Position numbers and translations under genes: made by a program. The notes under the pieces are model-generated. The model did not search any database. It was given only the letters and a program-made list of their open reading frames with translations, and was not told the DNA's origin. Positions 53,074 to 62,215 of a stretch of 64,000 nt of DNA are shown piece by piece. Every line of letters starts with the position of its first letter. The first letter of the stretch is position 1. This DNA comes from a bacterium (GTDB lineage Bacteria > Desulfobacterota > Binatia > DP-6), in assembly GCA_026129405.1 (NCBI GenBank), contig JAHCID010000008.1, forward strand, positions 62,001 to 126,000, in the 5' to 3' direction.

Positions 53074-55398
53074 TCAACCGACGGCGCGCAGCGGCGCCTG
53101 CTCGCGCCGGAGGGTCACGGTGAAGGTCGTGCCCTGGCCGACGACGCTCGCGACCGTCACCGTCCCGCCCAGCTGCCCCACGAGGCGGCGCACGATGTAG
53201 AGCCCGAGCCCGACGCCGGCGTACGAGCGCGCGTCCGAGCCGTCGACCTGCCGGAACATGTCCCAGATGACCGGCAGCTGCGCCTCGGGGATGCCGATGC
53301 CGGTGTCGCGCACGGTGAGGACCGCCGCCGCCGGCGTCTCGCGGCTGGAGACGACGATGCTGCCCGAGGGCGTGAACTTGAGCGCGTTGCCGACGAGGTT
53401 CTTCAGCACCGTGCGCAGCTTGCGCGGGTCGGTGACGAGCGACGCGCCCGCCGCGGCCTCCCAGACGAGCTCCGGGCCGGGGGGGCGTCGCATGGTCGCG
53501 AAGTCGACCTCGAGCTCGGCGAAGAGCGCCACCACGTCGATCGGCTCCAGCTGCGGGCGGTCCCGGCCGGCCTCGAGGCGGCCGAGGTCGAGCGTCGCCT
53601 CGATCAGCTCGAGCAGCTCGAGGCTCTGGCGCCGTACGCGCTCGAGGAGGGCGGCGCGCTCCTCGGGCGCGACGTCGGTGTCGCGCAGCATCTCGGTGTA
53701 GCCGATGATCACGCTGAGCGGCGTGCGCAGCTCGTGCGACATGGTGGAAACGAACTCGGACTTGAGTCGCGTCGCGGTGCGCAGCTCGTCGACGAGGCGC
53801 GCGTTCTCCAGCGCGAGCGCGCCGAGATGCACGAGGCCGGACGCGATGCGCGACTCGACGGCGGTGAACGCGCGGTCGGTCCGGCGCGCCGCGCAGAGGA
53901 AGCCGGCGATCGCAGGCCCGCGCCAGAGCGGCACGGAGAGCACCCGCGCCACCCCGAGCCAGCCGTAGATGCGTCGCGCCTGCTCCGAGCGCAGCTGCCC
54001 CGCGGGCACCTCCACGGCCGCCGTCGTGCGCAGCGTCTCGACGAGGGGTGCCAGCAGCGACGCCGGCATGGTGAAGCCGCGCAGGGCGGCCTCGTGCTCC
54101 GGCCTGTGACCGTGCGTCGAGGGGATGCGGAAGGTCTCGCCGTCGGCGTCGAGGAGGACGACGCTGGCGGCGTCGGCGGCGAGCAGCTCCGCCGCGAAGC
54201 GGCAGAGGCGCTCGAGCACGAGCGGCTCGTCGATCGTCGCGATCATCGCCTCGCCGACGCCGGCGAGCGCGCGGCTCACCTGCGACTCGTCGAGCAGCTC
54301 CCGCTGCGACGTCTCGAGCGCCGCCGCGGCGCGCCCGCGCTCGAGCGCGACGCCGGCCAGGCGCGCGGCCGACTCGAGCAGCCGCCACTCCGCCCGCCCC
54401 GGAGTGCGCGGCTCGCGGTAGTACATCGCGAACGTCCCATGGCAGGTCCCGTCCGCCGCGACGATCGGGACGGACCAGCAGGCGCGCAGCGCGTGGGCGG
54501 CGGCGAGGTCGCGGTAGCGCACCCAGCGCGGGTCGGTGCAGACGTCGTGCACCACCACCGGCACGCGATGGAAGGCGGCCGACCCGCAGCTGCCGGCTTC
54601 GGGACCGATGGCGATGCCGTCGATCGCCGCCGTCCAAGTGGGGGGGAGCGAGGGCGCCGCGCCCGCGTGGAGGCGGTCGTCGCGGCGGAGCAGCACGGAG
54701 CAGAGGAGGCCGGGCGCCTGCGACTCGATCATGCGGCAGAGCGCATCGAGCACGACCTCGAGCGGCGTGCCGGTCGCGATCATCTCGAGGATGCGGGTGT
54801 GGCCGGCGAAGAGGGTCGCGACCGCCTTGCGCGCGCGCCGGCCGAGCTCCTGCTGCCGCGCGACCACCACGGTGCCCGCCAGCGCCCCGACGACGCCGGC
54901 GATGCCGTAGGGGTCGGCGGGGAACGGGCGCCCGAGGGTCACGAGGGCGGCCGCCGCCCCGAGCCCGGACGCGAGCGCCACCGCGAGCTGGGCGCGTCCG
55001 CCCCACGGGATCAACGCGGCGGTGGCGACGTTGGCCGCGATCACCACGAGCGCCGCGACCTGACCGTCGCCGCGCAGGACCGCGGCGACGGCGCTGCTGG
55101 CGAACAGCAGGGCCATGGTGCCGGTTCCGGCCGCGAGCAGTCGTGCGGGCGTCCGCATGCTGCGGACGGCCCAGAGCGCCGCGCCGAGGAGCAGTATCTG
55201 TCCGGCCTTCAGGGCGAGCAGCGCGTCGCGCGCCTGCGGCTGCGAGAGCGCGTCCAGCAGAGTCGACCCGATCGCGATGGCGAGGAAGCCGGTGAGGGTG
55301 ACCCGCAGGCGCTGGCCGAGGATCTCGTGATGATCGGGGGCTGCCACGTTTCTGACGGGGTACGCCGCGTAGGGGCCCCGCTGTGCTGCAACCGGCAT
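53074..55398 (-). CDS. Membrane sensor histidine kinase with GAF domains
   Basis: A 774-aa kinase. About six helices (residues 34-180) form an integral membrane sensor. A first GAF domain at about 205-350 includes EAGSCGSAAFHRVPVVVHDV and the Cys residues of a possible cofactor or redox site. A second GAF at about 375-520 is followed by an RLVDELRTATRLKSEF linker. The HisKA box is MSHELRTPLSVIIGY (His555), then GNALKFTPSG (N box), DTGIGIPE and GVGLGLYIV. No receiver domain is fused and no response regulator is adjacent, so it is an orphan kinase. The gene is divergent from the hydrolase at 55544. Confidence 0.9.
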   Translation of the reverse strand: MPVAAQRGPYAAYPVRNVAAPDHHEILGQRLRVTLTGFLAIAIGSTLLDALSQPQARDALLALKAGQILLLGAALWAVRSMRTPARLLAAGTGTMALLFASSAVAAVLRGDGQVAALVVIAANVATAALIPWGGRAQLAVALASGLGAAAALVTLGRPFPADPYGIAGVVGALAGTVVVARQQELGRRARKAVATLFAGHTRILEMIATGTPLEVVLDALCRMIESQAPGLLCSVLLRRDDRLHAGAAPSLPPTWTAAIDGIAIGPEAGSCGSAAFHRVPVVVHDVCTDPRWVRYRDLAAAHALRACWSVPIVAADGTCHGTFAMYYREPRTPGRAEWRLLESAARLAGVALERGRAAAALETSQRELLDESQVSRALAGVGEAMIATIDEPLVLERLCRFAAELLAADAASVVLLDADGETFRIPSTHGHRPEHEAALRGFTMPASLLAPLVETLRTTAAVEVPAGQLRSEQARRIYGWLGVARVLSVPLWRGPAIAGFLCAARRTDRAFTAVESRIASGLVHLGALALENARLVDELRTATRLKSEFVSTMSHELRTPLSVIIGYTEMLRDTDVAPEERAALLERVRRQSLELLELIEATLDLGRLEAGRDRPQLEPIDVVALFAELEVDFATMRRPPGPELVWEAAAGASLVTDPRKLRTVLKNLVGNALKFTPSGSIVVSSRETPAAAVLTVRDTGIGIPEAQLPVIWDMFRQVDGSDARSYAGVGLGLYIVRRLVGQLGGTVTVASVVGQGTTFTVTLRREQAPLRAVG

Positions 55399-55543
55399 GC
55401 CTCAGCCCACGGCGTGTGGTCGGCCCTCCGGGCCGGCCCTCCCGACCGGAGCGGGCGGCTCGCCGTGTCGGGATGATGGCGCTGTGCGTATGGATACGAC
55501 GCTGCTGGCCGGTGCCCGGCGGGATTTGGTACGACGCCCGCAC

Positions 55544-56434
55544 ATGGCCAGCCCCCAGCTCGAGATGATCATCCAGCTCCTGCGCAGCCGCCCGGCGATC
55601 GTCGACTTCGACGTCGTGCGGCTGCGCCAGGGGCTCGAGGCGCTGGTCGGCACGAGCCCGGTCCCGGAGGGTGTCGCCTGCACGCCGCTGCGGGTCGCCG
55701 ACGTCCCCTGCGAGTGGATCGTCGCCGACGGCGCGCGCGACGACGCGGTGCTGCTCTATCTGCACGGCGGCGGATACTGCATCGGGTCGATCAACACGCA
55801 CCGCGCCCTGGTCTCGCGGCTCTCCGCGGCCACCGCGATGCGGGGGCTGGCCGTCGACTACCGTCTGGCGCCGGAGCACCCGTTCCCCGCGGCGCTCGAC
55901 GACGCGACGGCGGTCTATCGCTGGCTGCTCGGCCAGGGAGTCGCGCCCGAGCGCGTGGTCGTGGCCGGGGATTCGGCCGGCGGCGGTCTCACGCTGGCGA
56001 CGCTGCTCGCGACCCGGGACGCGCAGCTCCCGCGCCCGGCGGGCGGCGTGTGCCTGTCGCCGTGGACCGACCTCGAGGTGACGGGCGCGACCATGGACTC
56101 GCACGCCGAGCGCGATCCGATGATCCGGCGCGACGGCGCGCTCCGTCTCGCCGCGGCCTACCTCGGCGCCGCGCCCGCGCGCACGCCGCTCGCGTCGCCG
56201 CTCCACGCCGACCTCCGCGGCCTGCCGCCGCTGCTCGTCCAGGTGGGTACGGCCGAGACGCTGCTCGACGATTCGGTTCGCCTCGCGGAGCGCGCCCGAG
56301 CGGCCGACGTCGACGTCACCCTCGAGCCCTGGGAGGACATGATCCACGTCTGGCAGGCGTTCGCGCCGCTGCTGCCCGAGGCGGACGAGGCCATCGCCGC
56401 GATCGGCAGCTGGGTGCGGGCCCGCGTGCCCTGA
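55544..56434 (+). CDS. HSL-family alpha/beta-hydrolase (bacterial hormone-sensitive-lipase group)
   Basis: Esterase of 296 aa. The group's HGGG oxyanion motif is LYLHGGGYCIGS (His74-Gly77). The nucleophile lies in VVAGDSAGGGL (Ser144), preceded by YRLAPEHPFPAALDDA, a hallmark of the family. The acid and His are in ETLLDDSVRLAE and WEDMIHVWQAF. I choose ATG 55544 because MASPQLEMIIQLL is the usual beginning; an in-frame ATG at 55490 adds 18 Arg/Thr residues. Cytosolic. It probably hydrolyses short-chain or steroid esters. Confidence 0.88.
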   Translation: MASPQLEMIIQLLRSRPAIVDFDVVRLRQGLEALVGTSPVPEGVACTPLRVADVPCEWIVADGARDDAVLLYLHGGGYCIGSINTHRALVSRLSAATAMRGLAVDYRLAPEHPFPAALDDATAVYRWLLGQGVAPERVVVAGDSAGGGLTLATLLATRDAQLPRPAGGVCLSPWTDLEVTGATMDSHAERDPMIRRDGALRLAAAYLGAAPARTPLASPLHADLRGLPPLLVQVGTAETLLDDSVRLAERARAADVDVTLEPWEDMIHVWQAFAPLLPEADEAIAAIGSWVRARVP

Positions 56435-56464
56435 GGCGGCGGAGGGTCCCCGGAGGCATCGCGC

Positions 56465-58108
56465 GTGCCGCGCGAAGTCGTGCTGACGCTTCCGCCGTCG
56501 GCGGAGGAGCCGTCGCTGGACGCGGCCGCGTTGCGCACGCTGCTCGGGCGCGCCGGCGTGCCGGCGGGTGTGCTCGGCGAGGCGCGCGTGCGGCGCGTCT
56601 CGTTCGACGCCCGCCGGCGCGAGCGCTGCTGGCGGATCGTCGTCGACGTGTGGGCGCCGGGCGAGCCGGTGCCGCCGTCGCCGCGCACCACGCCGGCCGT
56701 CCTCGTGCCGCCGGCGCCGGGGGCGCCGCACGTGGTCGTCGTCGGCAGCGGGCCGGCCGGCCTGTGCTGTGCGCTCGACGCGCTCGCCGCCGGCCTGCGC
56801 GTCACCGTCGTCGAGCGCGGACGCGACGTGCAGACGCGCCGCCACGCGCTCGCGGCGGCGAACCGGGGGCAGGCGATCGACCCCGACTCGAACTACTGCT
56901 TCGGCGAGGGCGGGGCGGGGACCTACTCCGACGGCAAGCTCTACGCGCGCGCCGGACGGCGCGACGCCGTGCGCGGCGTGCTCGAGCTGCTGGTCGCGCA
57001 CGGTGCGCCGCTCGACGTGCTGACGAGCTGGCGGCCGCACATCGGCTCGAACCGCCTGCCGCGGGTCGTGGCGGCGTTGCGCGAGAGCATCCGCAGCGGC
57101 GGCGGCCGCGTGCGTTTCGCCACGCGCGCCGTGGCGCTGGTGGTCGAGGACGGGCGCGTGGCCGGCGTCGTCGTGCGCGACGTCGACGAGGGTGCGACCG
57201 AGACGCTGCCGGCCGCGGCGGTCGTCCTCGCCACCGGCCACAGCGCGCCCGATGCGCTCGCGATGCTCCGCCGCGCGGGCGCACCGCTCGCCGCGAAGGG
57301 CTTCGCGCTCGGCGTGCGCATCGAGCATCCGCAGCCGTGGCTCGACCAGCGGCAGTACGGCGGCCTGCGCGACGCCTGCGCGCTGCCGGCCGCGTTCTAC
57401 GAGCTCACGGCGCAGGTCGACGCCCGCGGCGTCTACAGCTTCTGCATGTGTCCGGGCGGCTTCATCGTGCCGGCCAGCACGGCGTCGTCGCGCGTGGTCG
57501 TGAACGGCATGAGTCTGCGCCGCCGCGACTCGCCGTTCGCGAACTCGGGGCTCGTCGTGCAGCTCGAGCCGGCCGACTGGTGCGGCGACGCGGGACGCGC
57601 CCTCGGGCTCGACCTGGTCGCCGGTCCGTTGCCCGAGCATCCCGACGCCGACCCGCTCTTCGGCGTCCGCCTCCAGGAGGGGCTCGAGACGCGGGCGGCG
57701 CAGGCCGGCGGCGGCGGCAACCGCGCGCCCGTGCAGCGCGCCGACGCGTTCGTCGAGGGCCGCGGCGCCACGCCCGCGCCGCTCGCGACGAGCTATCGGC
57801 CCGGGCTCGTCGCGACCGACCTCGCCACCGTGCTGCCGCCCGGGATCGTGGCCCGCCTGCGCGTCGCCATGCGCACGTTCGACGCGCGTCTGCCCGGCTT
57901 CGCGGGGGCGGAGGGGCAGCTCGTGGGGGTGGAGACGCGCACCAGCTCGCCGGTGCGCGTGCTGCGCGATCCCGAAACGCTGGAGAGCCCGGGCGTCGCC
58001 GGGCTCCATCCCGCCGGCGAGGGCGCCGGCTGGGCCGGCGGCATCGTCTCCGCCGCGCTCGACGGCCGCCGCGTCGCACGTGCGCTCGCGCGGCGCCTCC
58101 TCGGCTGA
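56465..58108 (+). CDS. NAD(P)/FAD-dependent dehydrogenase (COG2509-like)
   Basis: A 547-aa cytosolic flavoprotein starting with GTG. A short N-terminal RNA-binding-like alpha/beta lead (residues 1-80) precedes the Rossmann motif VVVVGSGPAGLCCALDAL near residue 95, where two Cys follow the dinucleotide fingerprint. SNYCFGEGGAGTYSDGKLYAR and the late FCMCPGGFIVPAST are characteristic of the COG2509/YtfE-independent FAD protein family. VLATGHSAPDAL and ESPGVAGLHPAGEGAGWAGGIVSAA complete it. Function unresolved in the family. It starts 30 bp after the hydrolase gene and may be co-transcribed. Confidence 0.9.
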   Translation: MPREVVLTLPPSAEEPSLDAAALRTLLGRAGVPAGVLGEARVRRVSFDARRRERCWRIVVDVWAPGEPVPPSPRTTPAVLVPPAPGAPHVVVVGSGPAGLCCALDALAAGLRVTVVERGRDVQTRRHALAAANRGQAIDPDSNYCFGEGGAGTYSDGKLYARAGRRDAVRGVLELLVAHGAPLDVLTSWRPHIGSNRLPRVVAALRESIRSGGGRVRFATRAVALVVEDGRVAGVVVRDVDEGATETLPAAAVVLATGHSAPDALAMLRRAGAPLAAKGFALGVRIEHPQPWLDQRQYGGLRDACALPAAFYELTAQVDARGVYSFCMCPGGFIVPASTASSRVVVNGMSLRRRDSPFANSGLVVQLEPADWCGDAGRALGLDLVAGPLPEHPDADPLFGVRLQEGLETRAAQAGGGGNRAPVQRADAFVEGRGATPAPLATSYRPGLVATDLATVLPPGIVARLRVAMRTFDARLPGFAGAEGQLVGVETRTSSPVRVLRDPETLESPGVAGLHPAGEGAGWAGGIVSAALDGRRVARALARRLLG

Positions 58109-58163
58109 CACGCCGCCGCTCCGACTGCTTGCCCCCCAGGCGGGCGCTCGTCATTGGTGGTGC

Positions 58164-58694
58164 ATGCGCCTTCGCGTCGCCCTCCTGGCCTCGACGACCC
58201 TGTTGGCCCTCGCGTTCGCCGGCTGCGGTGACGTCGCCGATCCCACGAAGGAGCGGGTCGCCGCGCTCGAGAGCCGCCTCGCCGACCTCGACCGCCGCCT
58301 CTCCGCCGTCGAGACCGGTCTCCCCGACACGAAGGCCCTGCGTGACCAACTCGCCGCCGTCGACACCCGCCTGACGGGCGTCGAAGGCCGGGTGACGAAG
58401 CTCCAGGAAGCCCCGCCGGTCGCGCCGTCCGCCGCGGCGGGCGCCGGCGCGATCACCGGCGCCGCCGCCGCGCGCCGCGGCCAGCCCGACGTCGAGCAGC
58501 GCCAGCGCGCCCAGGCGATGACGAATCTGGGCGCGGAGTACCGCCGCAAGCTCGCCGAGCTGAACGCCGCCCGCGGCGACGAGGTCGATCCGCGCGAGCG
58601 GGCGGCCCAGCGGCGCGAGCTCTCCCGCTGGTTCCGTGAGCAGCGGCGGGCGCTGCTCACCGGGGAGGCGCCGGCGGGAGGGACGGAGGAGTGA
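58164..58694 (+). CDS. Coiled-coil lipoprotein (176 aa)
   Basis: The signal peptide ends in a lipobox LAFAGC, so the mature protein is lipid-anchored. Residues 30-75 are coiled-coil heptads (VAALESRLADLDRRLSAVET and RVTKLQEAP), then an Ala/Gly linker and a basic helical C-terminal part (AQAMTNLGAEYRRKLAELNAA). It resembles Lpp/LemA-like or periplasmic coiled-coil spacers but no family is certain. The ATG at 58164 is set by the signal. It converges with the ligase fusion gene across a 156-bp gap containing a loose 9-bp inverted repeat. Confidence 0.65.
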   Translation: MRLRVALLASTTLLALAFAGCGDVADPTKERVAALESRLADLDRRLSAVETGLPDTKALRDQLAAVDTRLTGVEGRVTKLQEAPPVAPSAAAGAGAITGAAAARRGQPDVEQRQRAQAMTNLGAEYRRKLAELNAARGDEVDPRERAAQRRELSRWFREQRRALLTGEAPAGGTEE

Positions 58695-58850
58695 TGGTGC
58701 GGCGGGCGGGGCGCGGGGTCCCCGTGCCCGCTCCGGTCCTCGCTCCAGGCGCGCTCCCCACGTCGCGCGGGCGCTGCCGAGCCTCGGGCGCGCGCCAGGC
58801 GCTGCGGGTCGCGCCGAGGGGAACCGCGCGCCCCCCCTCCCGCGCCTCCG

Positions 58851-61037
58851 TCACCCCGCATTCACGGCCGGAGACGACGCCTGCAGGTCGAGCGACAGCG
58901 TGGAGATCGTCGCGCGATGCTTCCCCGTGCGCACCATCTCGATGCGCTCGACGAACTCCACGTCGATCGCCATGCCCGCGCCGAGGTACTCGCGCAGGAG
59001 CGCCAGCAACGCGGCGAACTGCGCGTCGGTGTGGCGCAGGCCCTTCACGACGCGGAGGCGGATCGCGCCGCGGTGCTCCTGGACGACCTGGTACTGGCGG
59101 ACGACGTGGTCGAAGTCCTTGAAGAGGTGCGCGAAGAAGGTGCCGGGGATGTAGGCGCCGTTCTCGGCGACGATGATGGCCTGCACGCGGCCCTCGATGC
59201 GGCCGATGCGCGGCAGGCCGCGGCCGCAGGTGCAGACCGTGTCGTCGTCCATCGCCACGGCGAGGTCGCCGACGCGGTAGCGGATGAGCGGCATGCAGAA
59301 GTTCGTGAGGTCGGTGATCACGACCTCGCCCATCTCGCCCGGGCGTGCGGGGAGGCCGTCCTTCAGGATCTCGACGACGTAGCTCTCCGCGACCACGTGG
59401 TGGCCGTCGTGGGCCTCGCACTCCCAGGCGATGCCGGAGAACTCGCGGCTGCCGTACTTGTCGAAGACGCCGCAGCCGAACGCCTTCTCGATCACCTCGC
59501 GGCTGTGATCGGGCAGCGCCTGCGCCGACGAGATGAGACCCTTCGGGCGCAGCCCGGGGAGACCGTGGTGCTTCAGGAACCAGGCGAGGAAGTTGAACGA
59601 CTCGGCGTAGCCGTCGATCAGGACGGGACGGTGGCGGCGCAGCGCGTCGACGAAGCGCGCGATGTTCGCGTCCGTCATCTCGAACGCCGGGATGAACAGG
59701 CGGCGGTTGAACCAGGCGTCGATGCGCTCGCGCAGGATCTGCGACCAGGTCATGCCGATGGTCTGGTGCCAGAGACGGGCCGTGCGGTCGCCGAAGCGGT
59801 AGCCGGTCCACTCCATGCTCCGCTGCGTCGCGGCCCAGCGGATCTCGAGCTGATGCTGGTCGGCGTAGCAGACGAGGGGCTCGCCGGTGGAGCCGCTGGT
59901 GGTGACCTTTTGGATGCGGCGCTTGTCGTGGTTGTCCGAGAGGAGATCGAAGTAGAGGTGCTCGCGGACGTCGTCCTTCGAGAGCAGCGGCAGCTTGCGC
60001 AGGTCGTCGAGCGTCTGGATGTCCTCGGGCCCGAGCCCGAGCGCGTCCATGCGCTCCCGCCAGTAGGCGGTGTGGTGGTACGCCTGCGCGACCAGACGCC
60101 GCAGCTTGCGCTCCTGGAGGGCGCGGACCTGCGCGGGCCCGAGCCACTGCGTGCGCAGCAGCTCGTCGTAGTAGTGCCGCGCCTGCCGCGTGATCATCCA
60201 GTGGTGCACCGGCATGGTCGCGAAGAACAGGCGCATCCAGAGCGCGCGCCAGCCGCGCAGGGGCGGCGTCGCGCGCGCCGGCGGATTGTCGCGCAGGAAG
60301 TCGGCCATCGCGCCTTCGCGCTTCGGCGCCAGGCGGAACTCGACCCACGCCTTGGCGACGTCGACGAGCGACCACAGGATCGCGCGCAGGGGCAGGGCGC
60401 CCAGGAACGAGGTGCCGAGGAGGCGCTTGTCGAAGAGCGTCTCGATCTCGCGCACGGTGTAGCCGCGCGACTGCGCCGCGACGCGGATGAAGGTCTGGTA
60501 GTAGCGATAGCGGTAGCGGTGGGTGAGGACGTCCTCGAGCACCTCGCGCCGCGCCAGGACGAAGCCGGACTTGTTGTCCCGCGCGCGCATCCCGAAGAGG
60601 CCGTTCAGGATCGCGTTGAGGCCGATCGAGAACCAGTAGCGATGGTCGCGCTCGCGGCCGATCGTGCTGCGCCAGCCCTGCACGAGGTCGGCGCCCGACT
60701 GACGCAGCTCGCGCAGCAGGCGCGGGACGTCCTCGGGCAGGTTCTGCAGGTCGGCGTCGATGAAGCAGACGTAGGTGCCGTGCGACGCGCGCAGGCCCGA
60801 GCGCCAGCCCTCCTCGATGCCGCGATTCACCGGATGGCGCACGACGACGAGGCTCGGGTAGGCGGCCTGGAGCCGCGCCGTCACGGCGGGGGTGTCGTCG
60901 GTGCTGCCGTCGTCGACGAGGACGATCTCGCCGCGCACGTCCTTCTTGCGCAGGGCACGGTCGAGCCGCTCGACCAGCTCGGGCAGGTTGCCGGCCTCGT
61001 TCAGGCAGGGCGCGACGACGGAGACGGTGGGCGTCAT
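58851..61037 (-). CDS. Glycosyltransferase-2/CapK-type ligase fusion protein
   Basis: A 728-aa single open frame with two domains normally found apart. Residues 1-240 are a DPM1/ArnC-like family-2 glycosyltransferase: APCLNEAGNLPE, VLVDDGSTDD, and FIDADLQNLPEDV with Asp94-x-Asp96 as the metal/nucleotide site. A final hydrophobic-amphipathic stretch at 213-233 could associate with the membrane. Residues 265-728 are a CapK/PaaK (phenylacetate-CoA-ligase-like) adenylate-forming domain: KLRRLVAQAYHHTAYWRERMD, TTSGSTGEPLVCY (381-387), YGSREFSGIAWEC and LIRYRVGDLAVAMDD. CapK-like proteins occur in capsule loci. The gene is coupled to the epimerase by an ATGA overlap. Start ATG 61037. Confidence 0.85.
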   Translation of the reverse strand: MTPTVSVVAPCLNEAGNLPELVERLDRALRKKDVRGEIVLVDDGSTDDTPAVTARLQAAYPSLVVVRHPVNRGIEEGWRSGLRASHGTYVCFIDADLQNLPEDVPRLLRELRQSGADLVQGWRSTIGRERDHRYWFSIGLNAILNGLFGMRARDNKSGFVLARREVLEDVLTHRYRYRYYQTFIRVAAQSRGYTVREIETLFDKRLLGTSFLGALPLRAILWSLVDVAKAWVEFRLAPKREGAMADFLRDNPPARATPPLRGWRALWMRLFFATMPVHHWMITRQARHYYDELLRTQWLGPAQVRALQERKLRRLVAQAYHHTAYWRERMDALGLGPEDIQTLDDLRKLPLLSKDDVREHLYFDLLSDNHDKRRIQKVTTSGSTGEPLVCYADQHQLEIRWAATQRSMEWTGYRFGDRTARLWHQTIGMTWSQILRERIDAWFNRRLFIPAFEMTDANIARFVDALRRHRPVLIDGYAESFNFLAWFLKHHGLPGLRPKGLISSAQALPDHSREVIEKAFGCGVFDKYGSREFSGIAWECEAHDGHHVVAESYVVEILKDGLPARPGEMGEVVITDLTNFCMPLIRYRVGDLAVAMDDDTVCTCGRGLPRIGRIEGRVQAIIVAENGAYIPGTFFAHLFKDFDHVVRQYQVVQEHRGAIRLRVVKGLRHTDAQFAALLALLREYLGAGMAIDVEFVERIEMVRTGKHRATISTLSLDLQASSPAVNAG

Positions 61038-62014
61038 GCCGCCGGCGCCTCCCGCATCCAGGCCCAGGTGCGCGCGAGCCCCTCGGCGAGCGGCACGCGC
61101 GGCGTCCAGTCGAGCGCCGCCCGGATGCGGGCGTTGGTGCCGGCGCGGCACGAGCCCGCGGTCCAGTCGGGCGGCTCGTGGACCGGCGCCAGCGCGCTGC
61201 CGGCGGCCGTGCACATGGCGGCGGTGAGCTCCGCGACGCGGACGGCGACGCCCGAGGCGACGTTCAGGAGCGCGCCGCTCGTCGGCGCGCAGAGCGCGCG
61301 CAGCGTCGCCGCGACGACGTCGTCGACGTAGACGTAGTCGAGCGCCTGGCGGCCGTCGCCGAAGATGCGCGGCGCCTCGCCGCGGGCGAGCCGCTCGAAG
61401 TTGCGCAGGATGACCGACTTGTAGCCCATCCCGGCGAACTGGCGCGGCCCGTAGACGAAGAAGTAGCGCAGCACGTCGCCGTGCATGCCGTCCGGCGACG
61501 CGTAGTGCGCGAGCAGGCGCTCGCCGCAGAGCTTCGAGATGCCGTAGATCGTCGCCGGCAGCGGCACCTCGGCCTCGTCCATCGGCGGACCCGTGAGGCG
61601 CCCGTAGGCATAGAGCGACGACGCGAACACGGTCTTGCGGACGCCCGCCGCGGCGGCGCACTCGAAGAGGAGTCGGGTGCCGAGGACGTTGGCGGTCAGG
61701 ACGGCGTCGGGATCGTCGCGCGACTGGTTGTGCTTCTCGGCGGCGAGGTGGACCAGCAGGTCGGCGCCGCGACACGCGTCCTCGAGCACCGCACGCGGCG
61801 CGTGGCCCAGGGTCGCGCGCACGAGGCGGATACGGTCGGCGTCGGCGCCGAGGTTGGCGGCGTCGCCGTAGCGCAGGCTGTCGAGCACGACCACGCGGCT
61901 GCCCTCGGCGAGGAGGCGGCGCACGAGGTGCGAGCCGATGAAGCCGCAGCCGCCCGTCACGAGGACGGTGGCGTCACGCAGGGCGGGCAGGTCGCCGGTC
62001 GGCTGGGCGCTCAT
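61034..62014 (-). CDS. NAD-dependent epimerase/dehydratase (SDR extended)
   Basis: A 326-aa nucleotide-sugar enzyme. The cofactor motif is TGGCGFIGSHL (residues 20-30). FASSLYAYG gives the catalytic Ser, and a YGISK segment near residue 155 gives the Tyr and Lys. RYFFVYGPRQ and ALDYVYVDDVVAA are typical of UDP-glucose-4-epimerase/GDP-mannose-dehydratase relatives. Its stop overlaps the ligase-fusion start (ATGA), so the two make one small glycan cassette. The ATG at 62014 is preceded by 201 bp containing a strong hairpin that ends the upstream secreted-protein gene. Confidence 0.9.
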   Translation of the reverse strand: MSAQPTGDLPALRDATVLVTGGCGFIGSHLVRRLLAEGSRVVVLDSLRYGDAANLGADADRIRLVRATLGHAPRAVLEDACRGADLLVHLAAEKHNQSRDDPDAVLTANVLGTRLLFECAAAAGVRKTVFASSLYAYGRLTGPPMDEAEVPLPATIYGISKLCGERLLAHYASPDGMHGDVLRYFFVYGPRQFAGMGYKSVILRNFERLARGEAPRIFGDGRQALDYVYVDDVVAATLRALCAPTSGALLNVASGVAVRVAELTAAMCTAAGSALAPVHEPPDWTAGSCRAGTNARIRAALDWTPRVPLAEGLARTWAWMREAPAA

Positions 62015-62140
62015 CGGGGATCGCGCGCCTGTCGCGGCGCGGGGACCGGCGACGCGCGTGCGCAGGCCATAGCATCGCCGCCGCGAAGCCGTAAACCGCC
62101 GTCGTCGTGGCGCACCTGTGGGGGCGGCGGCAGGGGTGGA

Positions 62141-62167
62141 GCGGCGGCGGCATCCAGCCGCCGCCGC
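62141..62167 (-). terminator. 11-bp GC hairpin after the thrombospondin-repeat gene
   Basis: GCGGCGGCGGC (62141-62151), loop ATCCA, and the exact complement (62157-62167) lie 49 bp downstream of the secreted protein's stop on the minus strand and 127 bp before the epimerase start. Candidate terminator without U-run. Confidence 0.45.
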
Positions 62168-62215
62168 CCCGAGCCATCCGGGCAACGGAGGAGGTCGTCC
62201 CGGACGGCGGCTGGA

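Noticed and set aside
52961-58111. A 1716-codon minus-strand open frame
   Set aside because: It is a shadow of the kinase, HSL hydrolase and flavoprotein genes in other frames, with repetitive Arg/Gly/Ala composition.
58786-58833. 9-bp inverted repeat with a 30-nt loop between convergent genes
   Set aside because: Loop too long and arms are CG-repeat-like, so it is easily chance. Not listed as a terminator.
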